Positions 18,003 to 26,499 of a stretch of DNA of 64,000 nt are shown piece after piece. The translations under genes were made by a program, and so were the position numbers. Numbering within the stretch: position 1 is the first letter of the stretch; each line of letters opens with the position of its first letter. This stretch comes from Candidatus Aramenus sp. CH1 (GTDB lineage Archaea > Thermoproteota > Thermoprotei_A > Sulfolobales > Sulfolobaceae): positions 31,705 through 95,704 of the forward strand of contig JALBWU010000010.1 in assembly GCA_022678445.1 (NCBI GenBank), read 5' to 3'. The notes below the pieces were generated by a model. It did not search any database. It was given only the letters and a program-made list of their open reading frames with translations, and had not been told where the DNA came from.

Positions 18003-18294
18003 GTATCTTGTTTAGGTCAGTGTTTATTGCGTCCATCACCTGCGGTGGAACATTAGATATGGGCGTAAACCAGCCCACTGCAGTGGTCATACCGAGTTCT
18101 TCCGCCTTTGCCTTTAGCCATAAGGCAACCGCAAGACCTGCTAAAGTTGGCTTAAATATTACAATTGATGGGCCTATGGAGGAACTGGAGATTTTGAGGG
18201 CATGCTTGGATATGGTTTTCCACCTAGTCTTAGTTATTATTCTAACAAGTTCTTTTGCCCTATCTTTTTCGCCTACTGCGTAAAATATTATCAT
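17968..18294 (-). CDS. Small conserved-looking protein, unknown function
   Basis: 108 residues, not recognised. Composition suggests a compact alpha/beta cytoplasmic protein: a first helix rich in charges ([12 protein letters not shown]), a strand PSIVIFKPT, a helix [12 protein letters not shown], then VGWFTPIS. The open frame reaches 18354, but ATG 18294 lies 26 bp from a TTTAAAAATTTT box at 18316-18327, so I take the shorter start. It follows the CBS-zinc-ribbon gene with a 34-bp gap and overlaps the 3' end of the SMC-related gene by 35 bp. Confidence 0.6.
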   Translation of the reverse strand: MIIFYAVGEKDRAKELVRIITKTRWKTISKHALKISSSSIGPSIVIFKPTLAGLAVALWLKAKAEELGMTTAVGWFTPISNVPPQVMDAINTDLNKILMKKLEVPWSP

Positions 18295-18328
18295 AATAAG
18301 AAAACAGTGGTAACCTTTAAAAATTTTT

Positions 18329-18826
18329 TCAACCGGAACCGGTTCCGCAACCACAATACCCGTATTCGTCTATCTCGATACCGCATACGGGACACACTAC
18401 CCCGGTGCCCTTTACCTCAGTCCACTCCTTGCCGAACTGCAGGAAATGAGGATCTAGGACTCCCTTGACCAGATCCCTTATCGACACTATTCCACTCAGT
18501 TTACCTGTCTTTTTGTCTATAATTGGGAGGTGCCTAAAGCCGTTCTCTAGCATTATATTTAAAGCGTCCGCAACAGGAGTGTCGTCAGTGACGCCTTTCA
18601 CGTCCTTAGTCATGTACTCTGAGACCTTCGCGTCGCACTTACTGTCGGCGAACGCCCTAACTATATCCCTCTCAGTTATAATGCCCACTACAGTGTCGTT
18701 GGCGTCTATTACGAGCAGAGAGCCGAGGTTGTGTTTTTTCATTTCCTGTGCAGCAGTCAAGACGCTATCGTCGGCCTTAATCACGTGGACTCTCTTCGTA
18801 CTAACTTGAGAAACAGTGACCGCCAT
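18329..18826 (-). CDS. Two CBS motifs plus C-terminal zinc ribbon
   Basis: 165 residues. One Bateman module ([12 protein letters not shown] and [12 protein letters not shown] end the two motifs) is followed by a C-terminal CPVC...YCGCG zinc-ribbon-like tail, a pairing common in Sulfolobales. It would sense a nucleotide ligand and may bind nucleic acid or protein through the ribbon (inference). The open frame starts at 18859, but ATG 18826 is 24-25 bp from a GTTTTTAAGCG box on the minus strand, so the longer start is rejected. Confidence 0.85.
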   Translation of the reverse strand: MAVTVSQVSTKRVHVIKADDSVLTAAQEMKKHNLGSLLVIDANDTVVGIITERDIVRAFADSKCDAKVSEYMTKDVKGVTDDTPVADALNIMLENGFRHLPIIDKKTGKLSGIVSIRDLVKGVLDPHFLQFGKEWTEVKGTGVVCPVCGIEIDEYGYCGCGTGSG

Positions 18827-18859
18827 ATGATAAGTTACCGTTCTATCGCTTAAAAACAT

Positions 18860-19834
18860 TTACCCTATGATGAACTGGTAAGCCTTAACCTTCTTTCCCT
18901 CTAGCACTACGTAAACAGCGTGGAGAATTCCCTCACCGTACTCGCTACCAGGGTTTATTACAAGGGTTTTCTCGACCTTATCGAATCCCCTGGACTCGTG
19001 TATGTGGCCGTGAAGCCCTAGAAGGGGTTGGTACTCCTCTTCAACCTTCCTCACGGAAGTGGAACCTACGTGGGTCATAACTATTTCCCCTCCCCTAACT
19101 ACTGGCCTTAGATCGTTATCTAAGAGGGGTGCGTTGTCTATGTTCGTGTTGTACGGTGGAGCGTGGAAGTTGAATATGGCCATCTCTGCGTCGCTTACCT
19201 TCTCCGCTTCCTCCTTTAACTTTACGTAAAGCTTGTCCTCTTCCATTTCCCTAGGCGTGTGCCAAGGCGTGGGGTTTACGTACCCGAAGGACACCATTTC
19301 GTACTTCCCTATCTGAATTACCCTACCCTCAGTTTTCACGAACTTGTCGCTCTCTGAGAGCACGTCAAACATGTACTCTGGGTCGTCGTTGCCAAGGTTG
19401 TAGTACACAGGAACGTTAAAGTCGGAGAGCTTCTCCTCCGCTATTTTCATCCAGTTCCTTAGAACGTCGGATATCGCGTTTTTGAAAGCTTCGTCCAGTT
19501 TCCTCTTGTCCTCTTTCATCAATTCAACCTCTTTCCTGTCGGTTATGACGTAGTAATTGCCCGAGTTTCTTATCTCGGCAATGACCTGCTGTAGCCCCTC
19601 TTTCCCCACTACTTTTCCATCAACTTCGTATTTTCCTTCGCCCAAGTCTACGATAGGGTACAGCGCCTTGCCCGCGAGGTCTCCACCGATTACGAGGGCG
19701 TCTACTTTATACATCTTCCCGGCGTTAAGGAATTTCTTGAAAACGATGTCGGAGCCGTGAACGTCGGAAGTGAACAACAGCTTTACTGTGCCGGCAGAAG
19801 ACTGGGAATTGTTCTTCCTTCCAAATAGCCCCAT
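18860..19834 (-). CDS. Calcineurin-like metallophosphoesterase
   Basis: 324 residues. Binuclear metal motifs: FTSDVHGSD (motif I), VIGGDLAGK (II), YYNLGNDDP (III, NxD instead of NHD), FNFHAPP (IV) and [11 protein letters not shown] (V). An N-terminal basic tail GRKNNSQSS precedes the domain. An insertion of about 80 residues, partly coiled ([15 protein letters not shown]), separates motifs II and III. The substrate is unknown; phosphoprotein or cyclic-nucleotide hydrolysis are both possible in this family. The minus-strand box TAAATTTTTTAATT near 19857-19870 suits ATG 19834. Confidence 0.88.
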   Translation of the reverse strand: MGLFGRKNNSQSSAGTVKLLFTSDVHGSDIVFKKFLNAGKMYKVDALVIGGDLAGKALYPIVDLGEGKYEVDGKVVGKEGLQQVIAEIRNSGNYYVITDRKEVELMKEDKRKLDEAFKNAISDVLRNWMKIAEEKLSDFNVPVYYNLGNDDPEYMFDVLSESDKFVKTEGRVIQIGKYEMVSFGYVNPTPWHTPREMEEDKLYVKLKEEAEKVSDAEMAIFNFHAPPYNTNIDNAPLLDNDLRPVVRGGEIVMTHVGSTSVRKVEEEYQPLLGLHGHIHESRGFDKVEKTLVINPGSEYGEGILHAVYVVLEGKKVKAYQFIIG

Positions 19835-19907
19835 ACAGCTAATACCTATATCGAGTAATTAAAAAATTTAATTTACCACCGAAAACCGTAATTAGTGCAA
19901 CATAAAA

Positions 19908-20543
19908 ATGGTGGTAGTGGTATTTGTTAGACACGGTCAGAGCGAGTCCAACGTTAACAAGGTATTGTCACACGACGTGCACTCGTACCCTTTAACCGAA
20001 GAAGGAAAGGAGCAGAGTAAGAGAACTGCAAAGGAACTAAAGAAACTTAAGGTGGGCAAGATCTTCACGAGTCCTGTCCTAAGGGCCTACCAGACTGCCA
20101 CTATAATAGGCAACGAGCTTGGCTTGATCCCCATAATAGACGACAGACTTAAGGAAAGACATTTGGGAGACCTAAATAACAAGAGGTTTGACCCTAACAG
20201 CCACTGGAAGCTCAAGCTGATTAGGGGAGAGATAGAGGTTAAGGACCTAGAGCCGTGGGAGTCAATGAAAAGGAGGATGACGGACTTCTTGAATTCGGTG
20301 CCAGAGTCCGACTCGGTAGTTGTAGCAGTTAGCCATTACGACCCTATACGGGCTCTAATAGGGCACATCCTAGACCTAGACGACATCTCAGCCTACGGGA
20401 TCTCTTTACTCAACGCCAGCATGACAGTAATAGAACACGAGAGGGAGAAAGGTAGGTTCTACATACACTCAATAGGTTCTCCAGTAATATCTTCTACACT
20501 GTTATCTAAACTCAACAGATATATTATAAGTACTAATATATGA
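19908..20543 (+). CDS. Histidine phosphatase superfamily protein
   Basis: Phosphohistidine-intermediate phosphatase or phosphoglycerate-mutase-like enzyme. The catalytic RHGQSESN is near the N-terminus, [11 protein letters not shown] follows, a Glu-containing KERHLGDL segment gives the proton donor region, and [13 protein letters not shown] provides the second catalytic His. At 211 residues it lacks the insertions typical of glycolytic mutase, so a general phosphatase is more likely. The last ~40 bp overlap the convergent dtdA. Confidence 0.88.
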   Translation: MVVVVFVRHGQSESNVNKVLSHDVHSYPLTEEGKEQSKRTAKELKKLKVGKIFTSPVLRAYQTATIIGNELGLIPIIDDRLKERHLGDLNNKRFDPNSHWKLKLIRGEIEVKDLEPWESMKRRMTDFLNSVPESDSVVVAVSHYDPIRALIGHILDLDDISAYGISLLNASMTVIEHEREKGRFYIHSIGSPVISSTLLSKLNRYIISTNI

Positions 20544-21209
20544 TAGTATTTTTTGACGTAGATCTCTGTTTATACTATCGAAAATAATAGTATCAATTCT
20601 ATCAATTGACTTTTCTATAGCTTGTAAAATAATGTTCGAGTCTATTTCTGTTAAATAGTGTTTAGAGATAATATGTGATATACAACTACTTTTTGCTAGA
20701 TTGCTAAAGAGCCTGGAGTAGTGGGGTCCCCCAAGGCCTAACACCACCTTGTCGCAGGTCACTTTCTCGTAATTTTCCACTCCCCTTAGCACAGCCTCTG
20801 CCAGCTTCCTGACGAGTTCTTGGTTAGTCCAGTAGCTGACGTCACTCCCTATCTCCGCGAAGACTACTGGCTTATCTAACGTTGGTCCGTGGTGAGTAGC
20901 CTCTATCACCTTGTCTATTGGGATGTCAATTTTCAGTAACTCCCTGTATATGGAAGTGAGTAGCCTTGGAAAGGCGACGCCCAAGGTCCTTGGCTTACCC
21001 CCCATGGCCTTGTCAGAGGAGTTTCCGGGGAAGTGGACGGTTAGAGAAGGAATCCCGGCTGAGCTCTCGTGCCTGCTCAGGATAACAATCGCGTCCGCCC
21101 TGTCGTAGGTGAAATCGGTCACGTCTTCCCCTACAGAGTCGAAGCCAAATAGCTTCTTCGCGGTTTGCCCTACCGGGTCCTTTTCAGAGACTATGACCTT
21201 GATGTTCAT
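20502..21209 (-). CDS. dtdA: D-aminoacyl-tRNA deacylase, archaeal GEK1 type
   Basis: Removes D-amino acids mischarged on tRNA. The family signature [12 protein letters not shown] is in the centre, followed by FAEIGS and [11 protein letters not shown] with likely metal-binding His residues. 235 residues suits archaeal DtdA. The C-terminal ~65 codons are clearly more AT-rich than the rest. Translation probably couples to the upstream flavoprotein: the two overlap by 4 bp (ATGA at 21206-21209). Confidence 0.93.
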   Translation of the reverse strand: MNIKVIVSEKDPVGQTAKKLFGFDSVGEDVTDFTYDRADAIVILSRHESSAGIPSLTVHFPGNSSDKAMGGKPRTLGVAFPRLLTSIYRELLKIDIPIDKVIEATHHGPTLDKPVVFAEIGSDVSYWTNQELVRKLAEAVLRGVENYEKVTCDKVVLGLGGPHYSRLFSNLAKSSCISHIISKHYLTEIDSNIILQAIEKSIDRIDTIIFDSINRDLRQKILSYISTYNISVEFR

Positions 21210-22096
21210 AGCTGAGACCTAGCCCTCTCGACCAAGACTGGGGCCAGAGCAAAGCCAAATCTATACCCCGTTATAAGCAAGGCGTTCTCTGCCACCTTTC
21301 TCACTATGGGTCTGCCGTCCTGCGACGCTGTCCTAAAGCCCACCCTTATGGAGATATCGTGGGTGTCTATGCTTAAGACCTCAGATAACGTCCTCAAAGT
21401 TCTGTTCACCTCCTCGTAGTTCACTTCCTTTGAGGTGTCTTTTACGGAATCTCCGTTCAAGTATAAATACCTTCCCTCCACCGCTATCCTATCCTTGTAG
21501 ATTAAGATGCCTCTTAGGCCAGCTTTTCGGGTGGTTATCAAGTGGCCTTTATACAGCTGGAGAGGGATCTCTGGAAACAGGGTGCTGGTCTTGAACCCCG
21601 TGGTGAACGCGAAGTTGCTCGCCCTTATCTCGCCCTTGCTAGTCAACACGGAGTCGACTCTATTCCCCTTTCTGACTACCTCCACTACCTCAGCCTTCAC
21701 CACGTTGAGGTTCTCCCTTAGTTTCATCAGCAAATCTTCCCCCTCCACAAATAGGCCATTGTCAAAGTACTCAGCCTCGTCGAGGTCTATTGAGGGCTCC
21801 AAGGCTCTTATGTCTTCCCTACTGATCTTCTTCCCGTTCAGACCCTTTTCAGACTTTCTTATTATGTGAACCCTCCTGAAAGGCACTCCCAGTTTCTTGC
21901 ACAGTTCCTCGTATGCCCTTACCACTGATAGACAGTCATCGTAGAGCTCTCCGCACAATGGTGGCATTATGCTCCATAAACTGGCCTTAGAGTTTTTGGA
22001 GTCGCTATCGTCAATGACAACTACTTTCTCGTGCTGAAACCTATTTGCCAGCAATAGCCCAGTTACTCCCCCTCCTATGACTGCTAGGTCATACAT
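21206..22096 (-). CDS. FAD-dependent oxidoreductase of the D-amino-acid oxidase fold
   Basis: 296 residues with an N-terminal dinucleotide-binding motif GGGVTGLLLANRF and a C-terminal flavin segment RVGFRTASQDGRPI followed by GYRFGFALAP. This is the DAO/glycine-oxidase fold, acting on an amine or hydroxy acid. Its coupling to dtdA makes a D-amino-acid substrate attractive: one enzyme clears D-aminoacyl-tRNA, the other could oxidise the free D-amino acid. That is inference; no specificity residue confirms it. Confidence 0.82.
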   Translation of the reverse strand: MYDLAVIGGGVTGLLLANRFQHEKVVVIDDSDSKNSKASLWSIMPPLCGELYDDCLSVVRAYEELCKKLGVPFRRVHIIRKSEKGLNGKKISREDIRALEPSIDLDEAEYFDNGLFVEGEDLLMKLRENLNVVKAEVVEVVRKGNRVDSVLTSKGEIRASNFAFTTGFKTSTLFPEIPLQLYKGHLITTRKAGLRGILIYKDRIAVEGRYLYLNGDSVKDTSKEVNYEEVNRTLRTLSEVLSIDTHDISIRVGFRTASQDGRPIVRKVAENALLITGYRFGFALAPVLVERARSQL

Positions 22097-22157
22097 GTGG
22101 TATTAATTAATTTAACCGAATATAAACTTTTTAAACTAGAGATGAGAGTGATTGTGT

Positions 22158-22577
22158 ATGAGCTCGGACTACGACTCTGAACTTGAAAAGCTCCTAAACA
22201 AAAAGCTTAAACAGCTCATCAACGAAAATAAGCGTATGCAAGAAAAACACGAAGAAAAGGAACTAGTTGCTCACCTCACTTCAGAGACATTCGACGATTT
22301 CATAAGATCGCACAAGGTAGCTATAGTCGACTTCTGGGCAGAGTGGTGCGCCCCATGTATAATCTTGGCGCCAATAATCGAAGAGCTAGCCAGGGACTAC
22401 CCACAAGTGGGCTTTGGGAAGCTCAACTCTGACGAGAACCCAGACATAGCATCTAGGTATGGCGTGATGAGCCTGCCTACCGTGATATTCTTCAAGGACG
22501 GTGAACCAGTGGACGAAGTCCTAGGGGCAGTCCCCAGGGAAGAGCTAGAGGTAAGGCTTAAACAGCTGATAAAGTGA
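22158..22577 (+). CDS. Thioredoxin with N-terminal helical extension
   Basis: 139 residues. The redox motif WCAPC has Cys64 and Cys67, and the cis-Pro loop is SLPTVIFF. About 35 residues ahead of the domain are highly charged and helical (KLLNKKLKQL, RMQEKHEEKE), not part of the standard fold. It is a plausible electron donor for the peroxiredoxin. ATG 22158 lies about 26 bp from CTTTTTAAAC (22127-22136); the TTG at 22152 is rejected. The next gene follows after 7 bp. Confidence 0.93.
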   Translation: MSSDYDSELEKLLNKKLKQLINENKRMQEKHEEKELVAHLTSETFDDFIRSHKVAIVDFWAEWCAPCIILAPIIEELARDYPQVGFGKLNSDENPDIASRYGVMSLPTVIFFKDGEPVDEVLGAVPREELEVRLKQLIK

Positions 22578-22584
22578 TAGAGAG

Positions 22585-23223
22585 ATGAAACCGCTTCTAT
22601 TGGGAGTAGACGCGTTAAGTTACACTAGCTTTATGAAGTGTAACCCTAGGTTTCTCCTAGCGTTGTTCAGCAGTACGTTCAGGGGCGTCGTGCTCAACAA
22701 AAAACCCCAACACCCAGCGTCCTCATGGATGAGCGTACTGGAGATGCAGGAAGTAAAGGGAGACTCCTTCTTCAAAGACGTGGAGACCCCCAAGCTCATT
22801 AAGGAAACCAACGCAGTTGCGATTAACATTCCCATAACTAATCCCACGTACGGCGAGGTAAGTTTTGAGTACAACGACTCTGTGTCCCCACAGGAGGAGA
22901 TATCGAAGGTCGCGGAGGCCATTTTGGAGGAGCTTGAAAGCAGACCAGTCATAGCTAGCATAACGGTACTTGACAGGATGCTCCACAAGAGCAAGGAAAA
23001 CAAGTGCGAACTCTACAAGCAGGTGGACGACGCAATAAGGAAAATTGTAAACAAGGCAGATGACTTCGTGCTGTTCTCGCCCTTTGGGGAACCGACCTCA
23101 GATAGGCCAAAAGAACACGAAGATTACGGAGTCTACTTGTCTACTATGCCTAGGCCAAACGAACACGAGACCGTAAAGCTGTACGAAATAGGTGTGCTCT
23201 TTAAAAGGCTAGTGGGACAATAG
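22585..23223 (+). CDS. Alkaline-phosphatase-superfamily-like protein, degenerate
   Basis: 212 residues, tentatively related to nucleotide pyrophosphatase/phosphodiesterases. LLLGVDALSY resembles the first metal Asp strand, QHPASSW sits where the nucleophile Ser/Thr would be, DRMLHKSK resembles the D-xxx-H metal motif, and FSPFGEP sits where SDHG is expected. The SDHG ligands and the last His are thus absent, so it may be non-catalytic. The protein is less than half the usual family length. Co-transcribed with thioredoxin. Confidence 0.5.
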   Translation: MKPLLLGVDALSYTSFMKCNPRFLLALFSSTFRGVVLNKKPQHPASSWMSVLEMQEVKGDSFFKDVETPKLIKETNAVAINIPITNPTYGEVSFEYNDSVSPQEEISKVAEAILEELESRPVIASITVLDRMLHKSKENKCELYKQVDDAIRKIVNKADDFVLFSPFGEPTSDRPKEHEDYGVYLSTMPRPNEHETVKLYEIGVLFKRLVGQ

Positions 23224-24355
23224 CGGGGCTGCATGGTAGGGCACATCGAACGCCCTCCTAACCAACATAGCCGAATAAGTCTTTTTCAGCTGGACGAAGA
23301 TCCTGCCAAAGGTAAACGTTAACCTAGTTTTATCCCCTTCCCTATCAAACCTTAGGAGCCCATCATCGTCGCCCGCGATCATCATGCACAGGATGCCCTG
23401 CGAGTAGAATGGAAGGTCTAACCCTTTCTTCTGCTTAACAAAGTCAGAGACGGCGTTTTCAGCAGATATCATAGCGCCCCTGGCGGTTTTAGCTGGGACC
23501 ATACCCTTGGCGGAGTCGCCGAAAACGTATATGTTGGAGAACTTCTTGTGCCTAAACGTGGGCAACTCTACGTCAGCGAAGTTGCCCTCGACTAGGCCAG
23601 ACTTCCTGAGAAATGAAGAAGCGCTCAGCTTGGGGAGTACAGACTTGATGTCTGCCTCAACCTCTGTACCGTTGTTTAACACTACCTTATCCTTCTTTAT
23701 TTCCTTAACTCCCTTGCCTTTTAGCACCTTCACCCCTCTCTTCTCAAAGTACTTATTGGCAGTGTCGGAGACCCACTTTGCTGGAATCTGGCCGAACACC
23801 CCGTTGGGGCTCTGCGTGGACAAGTAAATTTCGCCCTTAATACCCCTCTTCCTTAGCAAATACTCGGCGATGAGGACAACTTGATAGGACGGTCCCTCGA
23901 TTGGGTTTTCCGTATGGTTGCCCACAAAGACCTTCACCCCATCTTCTGCACTATTTAGCGAATCCCTCAGTCCCAGAAAGCCCTCCAATACGTGATGCAT
24001 GAAGGCGTGCTCATGGCCGGGGATGGCGTTGAATGTCTCTTCATAGGAACCACCCAGAGCTACGAAAAGGTAATCGTAATCGTACTTGCCCTTACTTGTC
24101 TTCACCTCGTTTGACTCGGGGAGAACGTCTTGGACTTCTGCCTCTACAAACTCTATCCTCCTTTTTAGAGTCCTCAGCAGCGTCAAATTGGGTGTCGTTT
24201 ACGTCCACCAACCCTATCAACAGACCAGGGAATATCGTGTTTTCCATGACGACTCTAGACTTGGATATTAATGTAATGTCGAAGTCGGTGAACTTCTTAA
24301 GCTTATACGCTGCTGTTAACCCTGCATAGCCTGAACCTAGGACTAAGATTTTCAT
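23209..24355 (-). pseudogene. FAD/NAD(P)-dependent oxidoreductase (NDH-2 / sulfide:quinone reductase-like), frameshifted
   Basis: Two overlapping frames together make one pyridine-nucleotide-disulfide-fold flavoprotein. The first (from ATG 24355) has the FAD motif LGSGYAGLTAAYKL and runs to VNDTQFDAAEDSK; the second carries FVALGGSYE, an NAD-fold region, and VFGDSAKGMVPAKTARGA. One extra base in the A5 run (coding strand; T5 at 24162-24166) separates them. Deleting it restores SKRRIEFVEAEV and a total of 381 codons. Only one Cys is present in the C-terminal half, so sulfide oxidation is uncertain. This may be a sequencing error, slippage, or a true pseudogene. Confidence 0.75.
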
Positions 24356-24378
24356 GGAGTTTTTACAACAAAAACTAA

Positions 24379-24888
24379 CTATTCAACATTGTTATAAAAC
24401 GGGTATAATGCCATTATAACTGGGTCGACGTAGAGCCTCGTCCTGTCGATGTACTTGGTGAGAACGCCTATTGCTCCAACGTTGTACTTGGAGCCAGTGA
24501 GGGAAAACAACTTGTCCACTGCTTCTCCGAGCTCCACCCCCCTTAGTACCATTTCGAATACGCTCTTGGGCAAGGTGAAGGAGGCCGACCTCGACATGTT
24601 CTCCTTTCCCTCATTGCTTACAACGTACACTACCGCAAAGGCCACGGGAAAGCCCATATCTACGCATACTCCCCCTTCTATGCCTATCCCTAGGTCTGCC
24701 CCAGTCTTTTTTAACGACTTCACGGCCCTATTCCTAGCACCTACGTAGGTCTCTTCGCACATGGGCTGGGGTGACACCCCAGGCTCAACTTCCACAGGCA
24801 CTACTTCTGCATTAAGTCCCACGGTCTCTATTGCAATCCTGACCGCGTCAACCTTGGCCGGATTTGTACTGCCCACTGAAACTAACAT
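24379..24888 (-). CDS. Inosine/xanthosine triphosphatase, YjjX family (DUF84)
   Basis: Removes non-canonical ITP/XTP. The N-terminus SVGSTNPAKVDAV is the family signature; EVEPGVSPQPMCEETYVGARNRA and LGIGIEGGV follow in order, with the acidic residues expected to bind Mg. 169 residues is normal. The ATG at 24888 lies within the TATA-like box of the divergent gene, and its own box, CCATAAAATAG on the minus strand, contains that gene's start codon. Confidence 0.9.
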   Translation of the reverse strand: MLVSVGSTNPAKVDAVRIAIETVGLNAEVVPVEVEPGVSPQPMCEETYVGARNRAVKSLKKTGADLGIGIEGGVCVDMGFPVAFAVVYVVSNEGKENMSRSASFTLPKSVFEMVLRGVELGEAVDKLFSLTGSKYNVGAIGVLTKYIDRTRLYVDPVIMALYPFYNNVE

Positions 24889-24919
24889 TTTTAACCGCCC
24901 TAAAGTCCTCTATTTTATG
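24886..24919. promoter_or_regulatory. Interlocked divergent promoters
   Basis: Only 28 bp separate two divergent start codons (24888 minus, 24917 plus). CATTTTTAACC (24886-24896) is a T/A box centred about 25 bp before the plus ATG and includes the minus ATG; CCATAAAATAG read on minus (24909-24919) is about 26 bp before the minus ATG and includes the plus ATG. Both genes would be leaderless, with each core promoter sitting on the other's start. Confidence 0.55.
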
Positions 24920-25783
24920 GTAACAATAAAAGTTGGTGCCCTAGCAGACTCCGGAGACCTATATCCCTTTATCCCACTCATGGAGGGAAGGGTAAGGCCA
25001 GAAGGGTTTAACCTCGAGTTTGAGGTGATACCGACGGTCCAGAAAGTGAACGAGAAAGTCTTAAAGAGGGAAGTTGACGTCTCTGTCCCATCGGCTGCCA
25101 TGTACCCCTATATTCAGGGCGACTACTTTATCCTGAGCAACGCAGTCGCTTCAGCCATAGACGGGATCACCGGTATGCCAATACTTTCCAGCGAAAAGAT
25201 GGACGTAAAGGACTTGAGCAACTCAAGGCTTATAGTTCACGGTCCTAACACCACTGCCTTCACTCTTTATAGGCTCCTCATAGGCAAGTACAAGAAGCTG
25301 GTCATCATAGAGAGGGTGTTGGACGAGATAAAAGCCCTTGGTAAGGAGGGTGACGTCCTAGTAGCTGTTCACGAGATTAAGATGATGTATGCCATGAAGA
25401 AGCTTGGCGTCACCCCCAACGTTGTCACCAGCATGTGGGACTTATGGAAGAGGGTGTCCAACGACACTCCTATGCCCATGGGAATGGTGGTCTTCAACAA
25501 GGACTTGGGAAGGGACCTAGCACTAAAGTTCAAGGAAACCTACGAGAAGAGCAAGAAGTACGCTGAAAAGCACTTGGACGAGATAATTCCCAAGGACGTT
25601 GAGATAATGAGGGAAGCCCAAGGCGTAAACATAGACAAGGAGATCGTAGAAAGGACTATATGGGCTGACATCCAGGAGTACAACGTCCCACAAGAGAAGG
25701 TGATAGAGGGGCTGAACAAGTTCTACAAGTTGGCCGAGGAAAGGGGAGTATTACCTAATGTGATCAACCTAGACGTCGTCTAA
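24917..25783 (+). CDS. MqnA/MqnD-like or periplasmic-binding-fold protein
   Basis: 288 residues of a two-lobe substrate-binding fold: KVGALADSGDLYPFIPLMEG at the N-terminus, then REVDVSVPSAAMYPYI, and [15 protein letters not shown]. This resembles the MqnA/MqnD group of menaquinone-pathway enzymes and related binding proteins. No signal peptide is present, so it acts in the cytoplasm. Sulfolobales make sulfur-containing quinones by other means, so the Mqn role should not be assumed. The start is the ATG at 24917; the open frame upstream to 24761 runs antisense through the previous gene and is rejected. Confidence 0.65.
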   Translation: MVTIKVGALADSGDLYPFIPLMEGRVRPEGFNLEFEVIPTVQKVNEKVLKREVDVSVPSAAMYPYIQGDYFILSNAVASAIDGITGMPILSSEKMDVKDLSNSRLIVHGPNTTAFTLYRLLIGKYKKLVIIERVLDEIKALGKEGDVLVAVHEIKMMYAMKKLGVTPNVVTSMWDLWKRVSNDTPMPMGMVVFNKDLGRDLALKFKETYEKSKKYAEKHLDEIIPKDVEIMREAQGVNIDKEIVERTIWADIQEYNVPQEKVIEGLNKFYKLAEERGVLPNVINLDVV

Positions 25784-26499
25784 ATGACCCCGTGAAAGTA
25801 CGGGATCTTCTTTTTAGTAAAAAGGATCTCTACCTCCTCCCTCATCTCCTTCAGTACCTCTAGGACGATAAGGAGGTAGTCCTTTGGTATCATGAGTTCA
25901 GTAAGGTATATATCTCCTTGGTCGCTCTCCAGGATAGCTGAATACCTAATAAAAGGTACGTACTCAAGCCTTTCCCTGACTACCTCGTTGAAAGAGAAGA
26001 CGTCTATCACGTAGTCCCTCCTTCCGTAGTCGAGGATAAAACTGGTAACTATTCCCTTGTTGAGAAATTCCTTGAGTATCTCGTTAAAGGAGTAGATAGA
26101 CCTTAATGAAGAGTACAGGATAACTTCGGAATCCCCTTCGTACTGGAAGTGGGGCCTTTCTCCCTCAGCCTTGATCTTAAAGGATAGATCCCACATATCG
26201 TAGGCAAAGTCGTACGCCTCTGGGATCCCCGAGTAGTTCAAGAACTCCTTTACCCTTAGTCCTTCCTTGCCAAGGGACATGCAAAGGTCCTCCCTTATGT
26301 TCCTCCTCACGCATTCCTTTTCGTCGAAGTTAAACCTCAAGCTACTAAAGGAGAAGACTGGCGTAAAGTAAAGGTCCTTTATTCCCTCCAGCTCCTTTTT
26401 GACGTCCTCTTCAGACTCTCGTAGAACTTTTGCCAGTAGGCTTGGGTTGGGCCCTATCGACCTCATTAACTTTATCATTCGCGCTTTTTTCAAGTACAT
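25780..26499 (-). CDS. Putative HTH-containing regulator, unknown specificity
   Basis: 239 residues, not recognised with certainty. The first 40 residues (IKLMRSIGPNPSLLAKVL, then SEEDVKKELEGI) look like a winged-helix start of the AsnC/Lrp sort. The rest has two mixed alpha/beta segments (about 45-130 and 140-235). The layout recalls the gene at 35.1 kb. The start overlaps the upstream cation transporter by 89 bp in a different frame (56 bp if the third Met is used), an unusually long same-strand overlap that implies coupling. Confidence 0.6.
   Translation of the reverse strand: MYLKKARMIKLMRSIGPNPSLLAKVLRESEEDVKKELEGIKDLYFTPVFSFSSLRFNFDEKECVRRNIREDLCMSLGKEGLRVKEFLNYSGIPEAYDFAYDMWDLSFKIKAEGERPHFQYEGDSEVILYSSLRSIYSFNEILKEFLNKGIVTSFILDYGRRDYVIDVFSFNEVVRERLEYVPFIRYSAILESDQGDIYLTELMIPKDYLLIVLEVLKEMREEVEILFTKKKIPYFHGVI

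Noticed and set aside
24761..24916. Upstream extension of the MqnA/D-like gene
   Set aside because: Runs antisense through the YjjX-type gene and precedes a good T/A box; ATG 24917 matches the fold start.
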